Part shown: positions 27,897 through 36,954 of the stretch, piece after piece
Position numbering within the stretch: position 1 is the stretch's first letter
Layout: every line of letters starts with the position of its first letter
Assembly: GCF_000718555.1 (NCBI RefSeq)
Contig: NZ_JOAN01000002.1
Location: forward strand, 62,001-126,000
Source of the DNA: Micromonospora chokoriensis
GTDB taxonomy: Bacteria > Actinomycetota > Actinomycetes > Mycobacteriales > Micromonosporaceae
Direction: 5' to 3'
Length of the DNA stretch: 64,000 nt
Notes under the pieces: model-generated
Database searches by the model: none
What the model was told of the DNA's origin: nothing
Seen by the model: the letters and a program-made list of their open reading frames with translations, nothing else
Position numbers and translations under genes: made by a program

Positions 27897-30449
27897 TCAT
27901 GTCACCGGAGTACGGGTATCGCCGCAGTTGATGATCTCCATGCGCAGGTCGTCGAACTCCTTGGAGTGCTCGGGCAGAGCCTTGCCCAACGTCCGGTAGC
28001 GGTCGACCCACAAGACCCGCTGACCACCGGAGACGGTGCGGCGGATGCCGACCACCAGGGCCTGTGCCTGTTCCGGGTGCCCGGCGACCACCAGGTCCGC
28101 TGCCCGCAACAGCACCGCGTGGTAATCACGCTCCGCCCCAGCCGCGGCTGACGCCTCGACGAGTCGCGTCACGGGCGGCAGCAGGCTCGGCCGCTCCTTC
28201 AGCACTCGGAACAATCCCGGGAGCCCGTTGGGACGCCCGGTCAGATAGTCGTACCCGATCGCGCCCCCACCGGCGAATTCCGGGTCGATCAGGGCGGCGA
28301 GGATGTCGGCTCGACGGTTGTCCGGCTCGTCTGCCCGGATGTGGTCGAGCATTGCCGTCGCCTCCGGTGTGTGCAGCTCGGCGTGATGGTCGGCAAAGTA
28401 GGCAGCCGACCGGTGCCAGTCGGCGATTGCCAGCCACTCCCGCAGCACCGGCTCAACAGCGGGTCGAGGGGGTGTCGGTGGTTCCACGGCGACCGCCAAC
28501 TCCTCCGGCCCGACGGCGGGCAGCGTCTCGGCGTGGGGCAGGAGGTCGCGTACGTCCGGCAGGATCTCCGGCCGCAGCGGCACCGCGACGAGGTCCGTCA
28601 GTCGATCGCCCCCCGGCGGCATCACCTCGGTCACTTCATGGGCCGCGCCACGTCGTGCTCGCGGGAGACGCGCACCACCTCCACCGAGCACCTGTGCTGC
28701 TGCCGGACCCGATCGGACTGCGGAATCCTCGATGGTCACCACCTCGCTGACCGTCCCGAACTGAACCGGGGGCGAAGTCATCACTGGTTCACCCGTCTCG
28801 ATTCTTGGATCGGACCCCGAGACGGTGGTGGAGACGGCGGCAGGTGAGGTCGGGCTGGACACCGCTGGAGGCGACGATGCCGCCGAGGTCGGGTTGGTTG
28901 CGGGCGAAGCTTCCGCCACCACCGGGCCGAGTCGACTGTCCAAGACGTCGCCTGACACCGCGTACGCGCCGGGCGTGCCGGAGAGCGGCGCCGGGCCGGC
29001 CCCCAAACCCGGCGTCGGCATCAGCGACGACGGCGTCCCAGTCAACCCGTGACTCACCTGCGGGCTCGATTGTGGATCGGCCGGGGACAGCGTCGGGCCC
29101 GTGACCGATCCGGACCCCAGCCCCCACGTGCCAGAAACCGTGGGCGGACCACCGACGGTGGACAGGGCGCCGGTGCCTGCTGCTGGGCCGTCCGGCCACA
29201 GGCTCAGGCCGCTTGGCGAGACGACACCCGGGCTGCCCGGGAGCCCATCACCACCGGGTAGGACCGCCGTGGTGGCACCCGACCCGACAGAAGGCACCCC
29301 CGGACCGGCCAGCGAAGACTGCGGCACCTGCCGTGGACCGCCCTCCGCGTGCCCCGATGGCGAATCAGCAAGAGCCACGGACGTCACCGGCGGAGGGGCC
29401 ACCCCGTCAACGGGCCGCGTCGTGGCACCCGCCGCGGATTGCCCCGGCACCGGATCTGTGTCCGCGATCGGATCCGGGTGGTCGACCGGCGGCGCTGTCG
29501 TGTCGTCCTTCTTCCCACCACTGGTGACGGCGTCCTTCCCGCCACCGCTGAGGGCGTCTCTGGCGGCGCCGATCCCGCCGAACGTCATGCCCTGCAACGC
29601 CGATGACACCACCGTCGGCGCCAGGATCCCAGTGTCGACGGTGCCGGTCATGGCCAGACCGACGATCACCTCGGTCGCGAGCTCCTCACCCGCGTTACCC
29701 GCGAGCCCCGCGCCGGCTATCGCCGCCTTGCCACCCTGACTGGGCGGCGGCGCACCCTTCGCGCCGCTCTTGGGCCCGATGCCCGCCTGACGAACAAGCC
29801 CCTTCCCTCCACTGAAGCCCATGCCGACCAGGCTCTCCAGCCCGCCCGACTTCACCGCGTCACCGGTGCTCTTGTGGTCCCACCCCCGCTGATACCCCTT
29901 ACCCCGGTTCACCAACTGCGCCGTCACATCAACCAACAACTCATACAGGATGTTGAACGCCGCCGTCAGGCCCGCATGCTTCACGAGCTGCACGAACAGC
30001 TGGAAAAAACCCGCCCGGATCGCTGGCGCCTTCGCCAACCACTCCATCAAGAGCGCAGGATTGATCCACAACAACTTCAACGCGAGAATCAACTCGAACA
30101 ACAACAACGCCGTGATCGCTACCACCGTGATAATCACGTACTGAAACGTCGCCGCGAACTGCGTCATCATCCGCGCCATCAGCCGCACGAACTCCGGGGC
30201 CTTCTCCAGCGAGTCCGCCACACCCTCAGCCGACTCGACGAACGCCTCCTCGGCCCGACCCATCATCCCAGCACGGATCATCTTCGCACCAGCAAGAAAG
30301 TCGATGCCCGCGTCGTTCAGAGAATCCGCGACCTGATGCAAAGCCTGCCCCAGAGCAGCAAACTTCTCCGGCCACAAGCCCGGAAGCTCCTCACCATAAA
30401 ACCACTCGAAGAACTCCGCCAGCTCATCCGAATTCTGAAACGCAGGCAC
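27897..30449 (-). CDS. WXG100-like/CpnT-NTD-type protein with Pro-rich region and C-terminal helical tail
   Basis: The product has 850 residues from GTG at 30449. This start is preferred because the sequence upstream of it is a hairpin and unlike protein. Residues 1-230 are helical (FFEWFYGEELPGLWPEKFAA and on), with hydrophobic segments near 103-128 and 147-175, like N-terminal domains of CpnT-type type VII secretion substrates. Residues 241-300 match the left edge of the giant protein (48/60). A Pro/Gly/Ser-rich linker spans about 300-620. The C-terminal 180 residues are helical. The last 50 (LVVGIRRTV ... RVLWVDRYRTLGKAL ... DDLRMEIINC) resemble the tail of the upstream 2.1-kilo-residue protein. 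No toxin domain is recognisable, so it may be a secretion or assembly partner. Confidence 0.8.
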   Translation of the reverse strand: MPAFQNSDELAEFFEWFYGEELPGLWPEKFAALGQALHQVADSLNDAGIDFLAGAKMIRAGMMGRAEEAFVESAEGVADSLEKAPEFVRLMARMMTQFAATFQYVIITVVAITALLLFELILALKLLWINPALLMEWLAKAPAIRAGFFQLFVQLVKHAGLTAAFNILYELLVDVTAQLVNRGKGYQRGWDHKSTGDAVKSGGLESLVGMGFSGGKGLVRQAGIGPKSGAKGAPPPSQGGKAAIAGAGLAGNAGEELATEVIVGLAMTGTVDTGILAPTVVSSALQGMTFGGIGAARDALSGGGKDAVTSGGKKDDTTAPPVDHPDPIADTDPVPGQSAAGATTRPVDGVAPPPVTSVALADSPSGHAEGGPRQVPQSSLAGPGVPSVGSGATTAVLPGGDGLPGSPGVVSPSGLSLWPDGPAAGTGALSTVGGPPTVSGTWGLGSGSVTGPTLSPADPQSSPQVSHGLTGTPSSLMPTPGLGAGPAPLSGTPGAYAVSGDVLDSRLGPVVAEASPATNPTSAASSPPAVSSPTSPAAVSTTVSGSDPRIETGEPVMTSPPVQFGTVSEVVTIEDSAVRSGPAAAQVLGGGGARLPRARRGAAHEVTEVMPPGGDRLTDLVAVPLRPEILPDVRDLLPHAETLPAVGPEELAVAVEPPTPPRPAVEPVLREWLAIADWHRSAAYFADHHAELHTPEATAMLDHIRADEPDNRRADILAALIDPEFAGGGAIGYDYLTGRPNGLPGLFRVLKERPSLLPPVTRLVEASAAAGAERDYHAVLLRAADLVVAGHPEQAQALVVGIRRTVSGGQRVLWVDRYRTLGKALPEHSKEFDDLRMEIINCGDTRTPVT

Positions 30450-30460
30450 CGCCTCAACAC

Positions 30461-30476
30461 CCCCACAACAGTGGGG
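30461..30476. other. Short hairpin between the two paired giant-family genes
   Basis: CCCCAC AACA GTGGGG forms a 6-bp perfect stem, 12 bases upstream of the chosen GTG start of the downstream gene. There is no T-run. It could mark the intergenic region or modulate translation of the downstream gene; it argues against the longer N-terminal frame. Confidence 0.4.
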
Positions 30477-30539
30477 CTTCGCCATCCGGGTGTGGCATGG
30501 CCCCATTCACTGCAAGATTCGTCACCTGCACCCAGGCGG

Positions 30540-33500
30540 CTACAGGCGGCAGTCGGCGAGCACCGCGCGTAGATCATTGATTTGATCGGCATGGTCGGTG
30601 CCGACCTCTTCTTCAATCGACGCAAGTCGGTCGATCCACGCCAGCTTGGCTCTCTCGTCGGCCAGGCCGTGGACCGTCCGAAGGAGCCGCTCGGCGTCCT
30701 CCGAGTTGCCGCTCAAGGTCATGCCCAGCGCCTTGAGCACGATGTCATCCGCCGGACCGTCGATCGGACCACCAACCGAGACACCCGTGCCGGGTGCGTC
30801 GGGGATTGACCGCCACCGCGCTAGCCATTCGTCCGCGTCAGCGACGTCGTGCTCCGGGTCGAACTCCGCACGTCGGCTGGAGGCCAGCGCCCGATCGATC
30901 GCTTCTCCCGTATCGTCGGCCTCTTCCTCGACTTCGACGATTGTGGACAACTGGTCGACCGGTCCGCTCGGCGGAGTCTCGGGTCCGGGTGGACGCGACG
31001 GCTCATCGACGCGCCGGGCCGCAGGGGTGCGGTACCTGGCGGTCATGGCGGTCGCCGAGGCGCGCAGCTCGCGGTACCTCGCGGCAGCCGCCTCCGCCGC
31101 GCTACGTGCCTCGTTCAGGGCCACGGTGGCGGCGGTGGCCACCCGTACCGCTTCGTCCTCGGCGTTCTGGGCAGCGGTGAGCGCCGCGATCCGCTGCACG
31201 TCCTGGGGGTCCTCGGAGAGCTTGGCCTCCGCCTCGGCAACGGATCTGCGCGCCGCCGAGAGGGAAGCCTCGGCGGCACTCACGTCGTCACGCCGAGCGC
31301 GGAATGTCTGATCACTGCGGGTCCACGGGGCACGGGCATCGGCCACGGCATCCCACTCCTTCGCCACCGCAGCGGGGAAGGTGTCGTCCGTGATCAAGCC
31401 GGCCGCGCGGGCCTGGTCCTCGGTGAGCCGGATCCAGACTCCCTTCTCCACACGAAGTTCGGTCATGTTCTCCGGCAACGGCCCCTTCCCGGCGAGCCCG
31501 GCAGCCAGGCCGCTCATCGTCGCGCGCGTGCCGGTCGTGGTGAACTCCCAGTCCACCGGAAACCGGAAGACGAAGGTACGTCGATACAGCGGCTTCACCA
31601 GCGTGCGTTGTGGCTGGTCGATGGTGGTGGTCTGCCCGTCGACCTGGTTCTCCGCCCACATCCGGTCGGTGCCGAGCGCACCGGAGGTGAAGTCCGGCGC
31701 ACCGGGATCCCCGGCGGTCAGGGCTGGCCCGACACCCAACCCCGAGGTGTGCGTGTCGTTCAGGCTGCCACCCAGCGCAACGGTGCGTCCGACGCGTTGG
31801 CCGACGTCGTACCGGTGGTCGTTGCTGACGGACACGAGCACGGCGCCGCCGACATCGATCTGCGCCCGCACGGTGGTCCGGGCGGTGGCGCCACCGGTCA
31901 CGAAGTTCTCCGTCAGTTGCGGCAATGGCAGCCCGGTAGGCCCGGTGATCTGGGCGAAGAACGAGCGCAGCATCGGCCCGCTGAGCGCGTTGGTCTGCAC
32001 CTCCGCGGCGACGTTGCCGGTCCGGGTCAGGGGCGTTCGCCCTGCTCGGTGCGGTTCGCCTTCCAGGGCTGCCACCGACCTGGTGCCGGCGTGCCGGATC
32101 GCGGCCACACCACCCACGTCGACGATCGTCGCGTTGGGCGGCAGGGTCAGCGGCTTGTCCAGCTCTGGCGCGTCCGGGCGTAGTTCCCGCAGTGACTCTC
32201 CGATCGCGCCGTCGGCACGCCGCGACGGCACGGTGAGACTCCACGGCACACTGGCCACCACGGTTCCACCCGGTGCGGAGACCGAGTGCACGACCTTGCC
32301 GTCCTCCTCCACCGAGAGGATGACCTTGGTGGGGAAGGCGAGACTCGCGGTCGGCCGGTTGACGTTGGTTGCCGTGTTGCGGTAGTCGACTGTCCGTTTC
32401 GCCTCGACCCGGGAGCTCGTCGTGGTGGCGGCACCCGCGTCCGTGAACGTCGCCGACAGGTTCGCCGACGAATCGTCGAAGGAGGTGCCTTCGTTGACCG
32501 TCAGTCCCCCGCCCCGGGTACGACTGAGCGTTTGGGTCTTCTGCGCACCGACGTGACTGTTGGGATATTCGTCGATCTCGTGACTGTGCCGTGCCTCGAG
32601 GAACTCCGGCTCGCCCAACTCCACCCGAATCCACAGCCGGGCCTTGTTGGTCCACGGTAGGTGGCCGGTGCCCTCCAGCAGGCGGATCGGCACACCGTCA
32701 GCCACCATCTGGCTCAGCAGGCCAGACATTCCCAGCGTGGAGGTCGCCGACTGGAGGTGGCGTAGGTTGTTGTTCAGGTCCTCCAACTCCTCGGCCGGAA
32801 GCAGCCCGGCGTAGCGCCCCTCGGGCTGCTCGGCGAACCACCGGCGCATCAGGCTCGCGGCCTCGCGCGCGTCCGGGACGTTCTCCGGCGACCACCCGAG
32901 CGGATGCGACAGGAACTCCCGGGGCACGGTGACGCTGCCATAGTCCGGCTTGGGGCCCGGCCCGGCGGGGATGAGGCCCATGGCCACGGCATCGTCCTCG
33001 CGCACGATCATCCACACGCCGTCCGGAACGGACACCGTGGTCTCCGGCCGCCGGACCGTCGCCCCCTTCTTGCGGACCAGTCGGCCGGTGCGCCGGCCCT
33101 GCGCCTGCACGGTGTAGGTGACGTCGCCAGTCACCAGCACGAAACGCCCGTTGTACACCGGATCGATCTCATGCACGCCGGTCAGCCAGGACGTCTGCTC
33201 CTGACCCCGCAGCCGTTCGTAGAGGGTCACCGCCGCGCCGTAGCTACCCGGCACCGGCGTACCGTCGATTGTCGGCTTCGGGCCGACGCTTGCGGACATG
33301 ACGGCGCTGTGGCCGGTCGCCGTACCGATCACCTGGCTGGATCGGATTTCGCCCTGGCGGTCGATGTCCAGCTCCATCTCATCGCTGAACAGGCCACTGA
33401 CGGCGTGCAGGTTGCTGACACTGGATTCGATCCGCACGGCGCCGACCCGGTCCTTGACCGGGCGTTTCGCCACCAGCGGTCCCAGGGTCCATCCGCCGGT

Positions 33501-36500
33501 CGCCATCCGAAGGAAGTTGGCGTTGAGCGCGTCCGAGGTCACGCTGTCCTGGACGACCTCGTGCGCCGTCGCCCCGGGCTGGGTGTAGAGCCAGGAATCC
33601 TCCTGCGCCTCGGCGATCTGCTGGTTGACCGCCTCGTTGAGCCGGTCCGCGCCGGCCACACCGACGACCACGTGTACGCGTCCCCGCCAGTCGCGGCTGT
33701 CCGTGCCCTCTCCGGTGCCCGCGTCCGGCCGCGTCGGGGGTGCAACCGGCTTGTCCAGGGCCTTGGTCAGCGCGTCCGGCACCCGGACGACCAACGTCCC
33801 CGTAGCCGGACGGTCCGCAGCCGGGAGGACCGGTTGCCAGTCACCGCTCTGGTGGACGAAGTTCTCGGTGGCGAGCAGGTCCAGCGTGGCCACCCGCCAG
33901 GCGTTGCGAGGGCGGGTAAAGCTCGCCTCCTCAAGGTGGTACTGAACGTCGTAGGCGAAGGAGTGCGAGCCGAGCGGGGCGATCACCAGGTCTTCCCCAG
34001 AAACAGCCTGGCCGAAGCCGCTCGTCCTGGTGCGCTGCTCGACGCGACGCCACGTCGCTGCGACCGTGCCGCCCACCACCCCGGTGCGGTCCTGCACCCG
34101 GATGTTCGCGGTCACCCCCACGGTGCCCGTGCGCACCTCGCGCCGGGTCGAGTCGATGCGGTCACCCAGGCTGCTGAAGACCCGCATACCGACGCCGTCT
34201 TCGGAGCCCACGTACGTGCGATTGCTCAGCTCGGCCCGGAGCCGGATGGTGACGTACTCCTTGGTGAACACGTTGTAGAGGTTCAGCCGGAGCCGCTGGC
34301 CAGTGCTGATCAACGTGTCCGTCGCGGCGGTGACCGCGTTCTCGGAGAGGAAGCGGCTGAGTTGGATGGTGTTGCGCAGCGCCACGGCGTGCCGGTGCGG
34401 ATGACCGCGCCAGCGCGGGTGTGAGGGGTCCAGCTCGCTCCACGGCGCGACGAGATCCGGGTGCCGCGCGGCCAGGGCGTCGATCGTGCGCTCCCGCAGG
34501 TCCGGAATCCCGGTCAGGGATCGGACGCTGTGCAGCCCGAGCGTCGCGGGCTGATCGATGGCCAGGTACGGCGGCGGCGTGGGCCCGGCCGGTGGCACGA
34601 CGGAGACCGGTGGGTTCCCCAGCCGGATCGCCTCCTCCTCCGGCAGTCGGATCAGGACGTGGCCAGCTACCGTCACCTCCTGACCGCCGGTGCGCTGGAG
34701 CGTGTATTCGACGGCGACCCGGTACGTGGCGTTGCGCCCCCAGGACACCGCGAGCCGCTTGCGGGCGGCGGTCCCCCCTGACATCGCCGCTTCCCGCCAA
34801 CTCCAGGACGCCGAAGCGGTCACACCCGCCTGGACCCGGAGGCGCACCGGGCCGGTCGGTACGGAGACCGATCCACCGGCCAACCCCGAGACCTGCAGGC
34901 CACTCGTCGTGGCCATGGTGGTCTCCGAGCGGGCACCGGCCGCCCGACCGACCCGCATCTCCTGCCCGTCCGTGGTGAGCAGCAGCTCGGCGGTGCCCAG
35001 CCGGGTACGGACACGGATCGCGCCGGCCGGTGCGCCATCCTCGGAACCCGGAATTTCCTGAAGTACGCCCCAGCCGTCGACCGTCTCGGCCAGGCTTCCG
35101 GTGAGCGCGCGCCCACTGATCATGTGCCGCAACACCTGGTACCCCGGCGAGCCGATCCGCAGCTCCGGGAACTGGTCCAGCGCTGCGGAGAACACCGGAG
35201 CGACCGGGCCCAGCTGCTCGATCTGGTAGGTGTCTGGGACGCGGCCGGCGATGTCGAGCTGTTTCGGCACGTCCACCGTCGCCGGCAGGGTGATCAGGTC
35301 CGGAACTCGCACCTGGAGCCCGCCGCCGACGGTGAAGTGTCCCTCCCCCGCCAGCTCGCGGGCTTCCCTGCCGGGTCGGTAGACGCGCACCGAGAAGTCG
35401 AGGTCGTCGACGTGTACGTGCGACACGCCGCGTCCCGCCACGGAGGCCGGGAACGAGATGCGGGTCTCCCGCTGATCCAACCCCGACGTCCCGTGGGCGT
35501 ACGCGTAGCTGTGCTCGTTGCCGACGACGTCGACGGAGACCTGGCCGAATCCGGTGTGCGGGCCGGGGCCAGGCCCCAACGGCACGGCCACCGCGACCCG
35601 GCGCGAGTCGCCGAACGACCGGTCCACCTTGAGGTCGGCGGTGCGCAGGGTCTGGTTCTCCACCCGGTACGCCGCACCGTCCGCGTCGCGGAAGCGGTCC
35701 CAGTTTCCGCGCGGTCGGGCCTGGATGACGACCTCGAACGGCGCCCGACCGGGCTGGGAGACCGTGAAGGGCCGGCCATCGCCGAGGAACGAGTGTGGCT
35801 CCTCGGTCAGCGCGGTCTTGATCTCACCCCAGGTGGCCTCCGGCAGGTCCAGTCGCGGCCGGGTCTGCTCGGCCTGCTGGTCGCTGCGGGCTGCGGCAGC
35901 GCGTCCACCCCGGTCCACCGCCGCGAGATGTTGGAGCCCGTCCAGCACCTCGGCATGTCCCCGCAACACGACCTCGCCGTGACCCAGGCCGAGGTCGCGG
36001 TCGAAGAAGTAGGACGGCAGCCGCGCGCCGTCCGTCCACACCGCGTCCGGATCGGGTGCTGTCTGAGTGACCGGGCCAAGGGTGGTGGGACGGCGGATGT
36101 CGAGCTCGGGAAGCAGGTACACCGGCCGTCGCTGCTCATCCTCCGCCGAATCGTCGGGCGGCGTCGAACCCGGCGGCGTCTCAGCCGGCGGGGTCGAGAC
36201 GGGCGGCGTCAGGACGGGCGGCGTCAGGACCGGCAGGGTTGGGGTGGCGACGTCCAGCGAGACCGGAGAAGGTTCCGCATCGAGCGGAAGCGGAGCCAGC
36301 GGCGCAAGCACGGCCGGCGCAGCGTCGGACGGTCCGTCGACGCCGGTGGTGACGGCCGGTGCCGGTGGCCGGTCGCCGCGGGCCCACGACCCAGGAACCT
36401 GGGCGTACGTCGTCGGCACGGCGGGGACAGGCAGCTCGCGAGCGGGCGTCGGTACGGACTTCGGGCTGGTCGGCTCAGGTTCGACAACCGGTGCCCGATC

Positions 36501-36716
36501 GAGCGAGGTCAGCGCTTCCTGGCGCAGCAGCCGTTCGTACGCCTGCTGCAACCCCGTGGTGATGCTCGTCTGCGCCTGCTCAAGCTCCGCCGGGGACGGC
36601 TCCCATCCCCCCTGGCGGGCAATCCGCAGCAGATCCGCGGCGACCGGGAAGCAGTGCTGCGGACCGGCCGTCGAGGCCGCGGGGCTAACCACGCTGATCG
36701 CCCTTGATGGCCGCAC
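30540..36716 (-). CDS. Very large beta-rich repeat protein of the giant family
   Basis: The product has about 2058 residues from GTG at 36716, 12 bases after the strong site GGGGAGGA; an in-frame GTG at 36782 lacks a site. An N-terminal helical segment (AELEQAQTSITTGLQQAYER) leads into a Pro-rich stretch. The main body is beta-rich repeats, three of which end with similar motifs: VLIRLPEEEAIRLGN, GVWMIVREDDAVAMGLI and GVWIRLTEDQARAAGLI. The giant protein has a matching VWMALSDAARILGL. A coiled-coil-like Ala/Glu segment (AEASLSAARRSVAEAEAKLS) precedes the last 120 residues, whose end (AKLAWIDRLASIEEE ... INDLRAVLADC) resembles the tail of the downstream protein. No signal peptide or catalytic motif is recognised. 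Confidence 0.8.
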   Translation of the reverse strand: MRPSRAISVVSPAASTAGPQHCFPVAADLLRIARQGGWEPSPAELEQAQTSITTGLQQAYERLLRQEALTSLDRAPVVEPEPTSPKSVPTPARELPVPAVPTTYAQVPGSWARGDRPPAPAVTTGVDGPSDAAPAVLAPLAPLPLDAEPSPVSLDVATPTLPVLTPPVLTPPVSTPPAETPPGSTPPDDSAEDEQRRPVYLLPELDIRRPTTLGPVTQTAPDPDAVWTDGARLPSYFFDRDLGLGHGEVVLRGHAEVLDGLQHLAAVDRGGRAAAARSDQQAEQTRPRLDLPEATWGEIKTALTEEPHSFLGDGRPFTVSQPGRAPFEVVIQARPRGNWDRFRDADGAAYRVENQTLRTADLKVDRSFGDSRRVAVAVPLGPGPGPHTGFGQVSVDVVGNEHSYAYAHGTSGLDQRETRISFPASVAGRGVSHVHVDDLDFSVRVYRPGREARELAGEGHFTVGGGLQVRVPDLITLPATVDVPKQLDIAGRVPDTYQIEQLGPVAPVFSAALDQFPELRIGSPGYQVLRHMISGRALTGSLAETVDGWGVLQEIPGSEDGAPAGAIRVRTRLGTAELLLTTDGQEMRVGRAAGARSETTMATTSGLQVSGLAGGSVSVPTGPVRLRVQAGVTASASWSWREAAMSGGTAARKRLAVSWGRNATYRVAVEYTLQRTGGQEVTVAGHVLIRLPEEEAIRLGNPPVSVVPPAGPTPPPYLAIDQPATLGLHSVRSLTGIPDLRERTIDALAARHPDLVAPWSELDPSHPRWRGHPHRHAVALRNTIQLSRFLSENAVTAATDTLISTGQRLRLNLYNVFTKEYVTIRLRAELSNRTYVGSEDGVGMRVFSSLGDRIDSTRREVRTGTVGVTANIRVQDRTGVVGGTVAATWRRVEQRTRTSGFGQAVSGEDLVIAPLGSHSFAYDVQYHLEEASFTRPRNAWRVATLDLLATENFVHQSGDWQPVLPAADRPATGTLVVRVPDALTKALDKPVAPPTRPDAGTGEGTDSRDWRGRVHVVVGVAGADRLNEAVNQQIAEAQEDSWLYTQPGATAHEVVQDSVTSDALNANFLRMATGGWTLGPLVAKRPVKDRVGAVRIESSVSNLHAVSGLFSDEMELDIDRQGEIRSSQVIGTATGHSAVMSASVGPKPTIDGTPVPGSYGAAVTLYERLRGQEQTSWLTGVHEIDPVYNGRFVLVTGDVTYTVQAQGRRTGRLVRKKGATVRRPETTVSVPDGVWMIVREDDAVAMGLIPAGPGPKPDYGSVTVPREFLSHPLGWSPENVPDAREAASLMRRWFAEQPEGRYAGLLPAEELEDLNNNLRHLQSATSTLGMSGLLSQMVADGVPIRLLEGTGHLPWTNKARLWIRVELGEPEFLEARHSHEIDEYPNSHVGAQKTQTLSRTRGGGLTVNEGTSFDDSSANLSATFTDAGAATTTSSRVEAKRTVDYRNTATNVNRPTASLAFPTKVILSVEEDGKVVHSVSAPGGTVVASVPWSLTVPSRRADGAIGESLRELRPDAPELDKPLTLPPNATIVDVGGVAAIRHAGTRSVAALEGEPHRAGRTPLTRTGNVAAEVQTNALSGPMLRSFFAQITGPTGLPLPQLTENFVTGGATARTTVRAQIDVGGAVLVSVSNDHRYDVGQRVGRTVALGGSLNDTHTSGLGVGPALTAGDPGAPDFTSGALGTDRMWAENQVDGQTTTIDQPQRTLVKPLYRRTFVFRFPVDWEFTTTGTRATMSGLAAGLAGKGPLPENMTELRVEKGVWIRLTEDQARAAGLITDDTFPAAVAKEWDAVADARAPWTRSDQTFRARRDDVSAAEASLSAARRSVAEAEAKLSEDPQDVQRIAALTAAQNAEDEAVRVATAATVALNEARSAAEAAAARYRELRASATAMTARYRTPAARRVDEPSRPPGPETPPSGPVDQLSTIVEVEEEADDTGEAIDRALASSRRAEFDPEHDVADADEWLARWRSIPDAPGTGVSVGGPIDGPADDIVLKALGMTLSGNSEDAERLLRTVHGLADERAKLAWIDRLASIEEEVGTDHADQINDLRAVLADCRL

Positions 36717-36954
36717 GCATGCCCGGTTCCTCCCCTGCTCGACCCACGCGTAGGTGCCGCTACGCGTGATCAACCGGACCACGGCCCATGATCCGAAGCA
36801 AAGGAGACTGACGAGTTCGATACGCCGACCCGAAGAATTCTTACGCTTTCAATACGCTCGCCCAATGGGCTGCCGACCAGCGAGAACGCGGTGGTCGGTC
36901 GGCTCAGGAGCCGCGAGACGACCGACCACACCCAGGGCGTACGGGTCAGCGGGC

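Noticed and set aside
32904..34424. Long plus-strand open frame of 506 codons inside the 2058-residue gene
   Set aside because: Composition is antisense-like (His/Arg/Asp/Gly-rich without motifs) and the opposite strand has consistent repeats and a stop-start structure.
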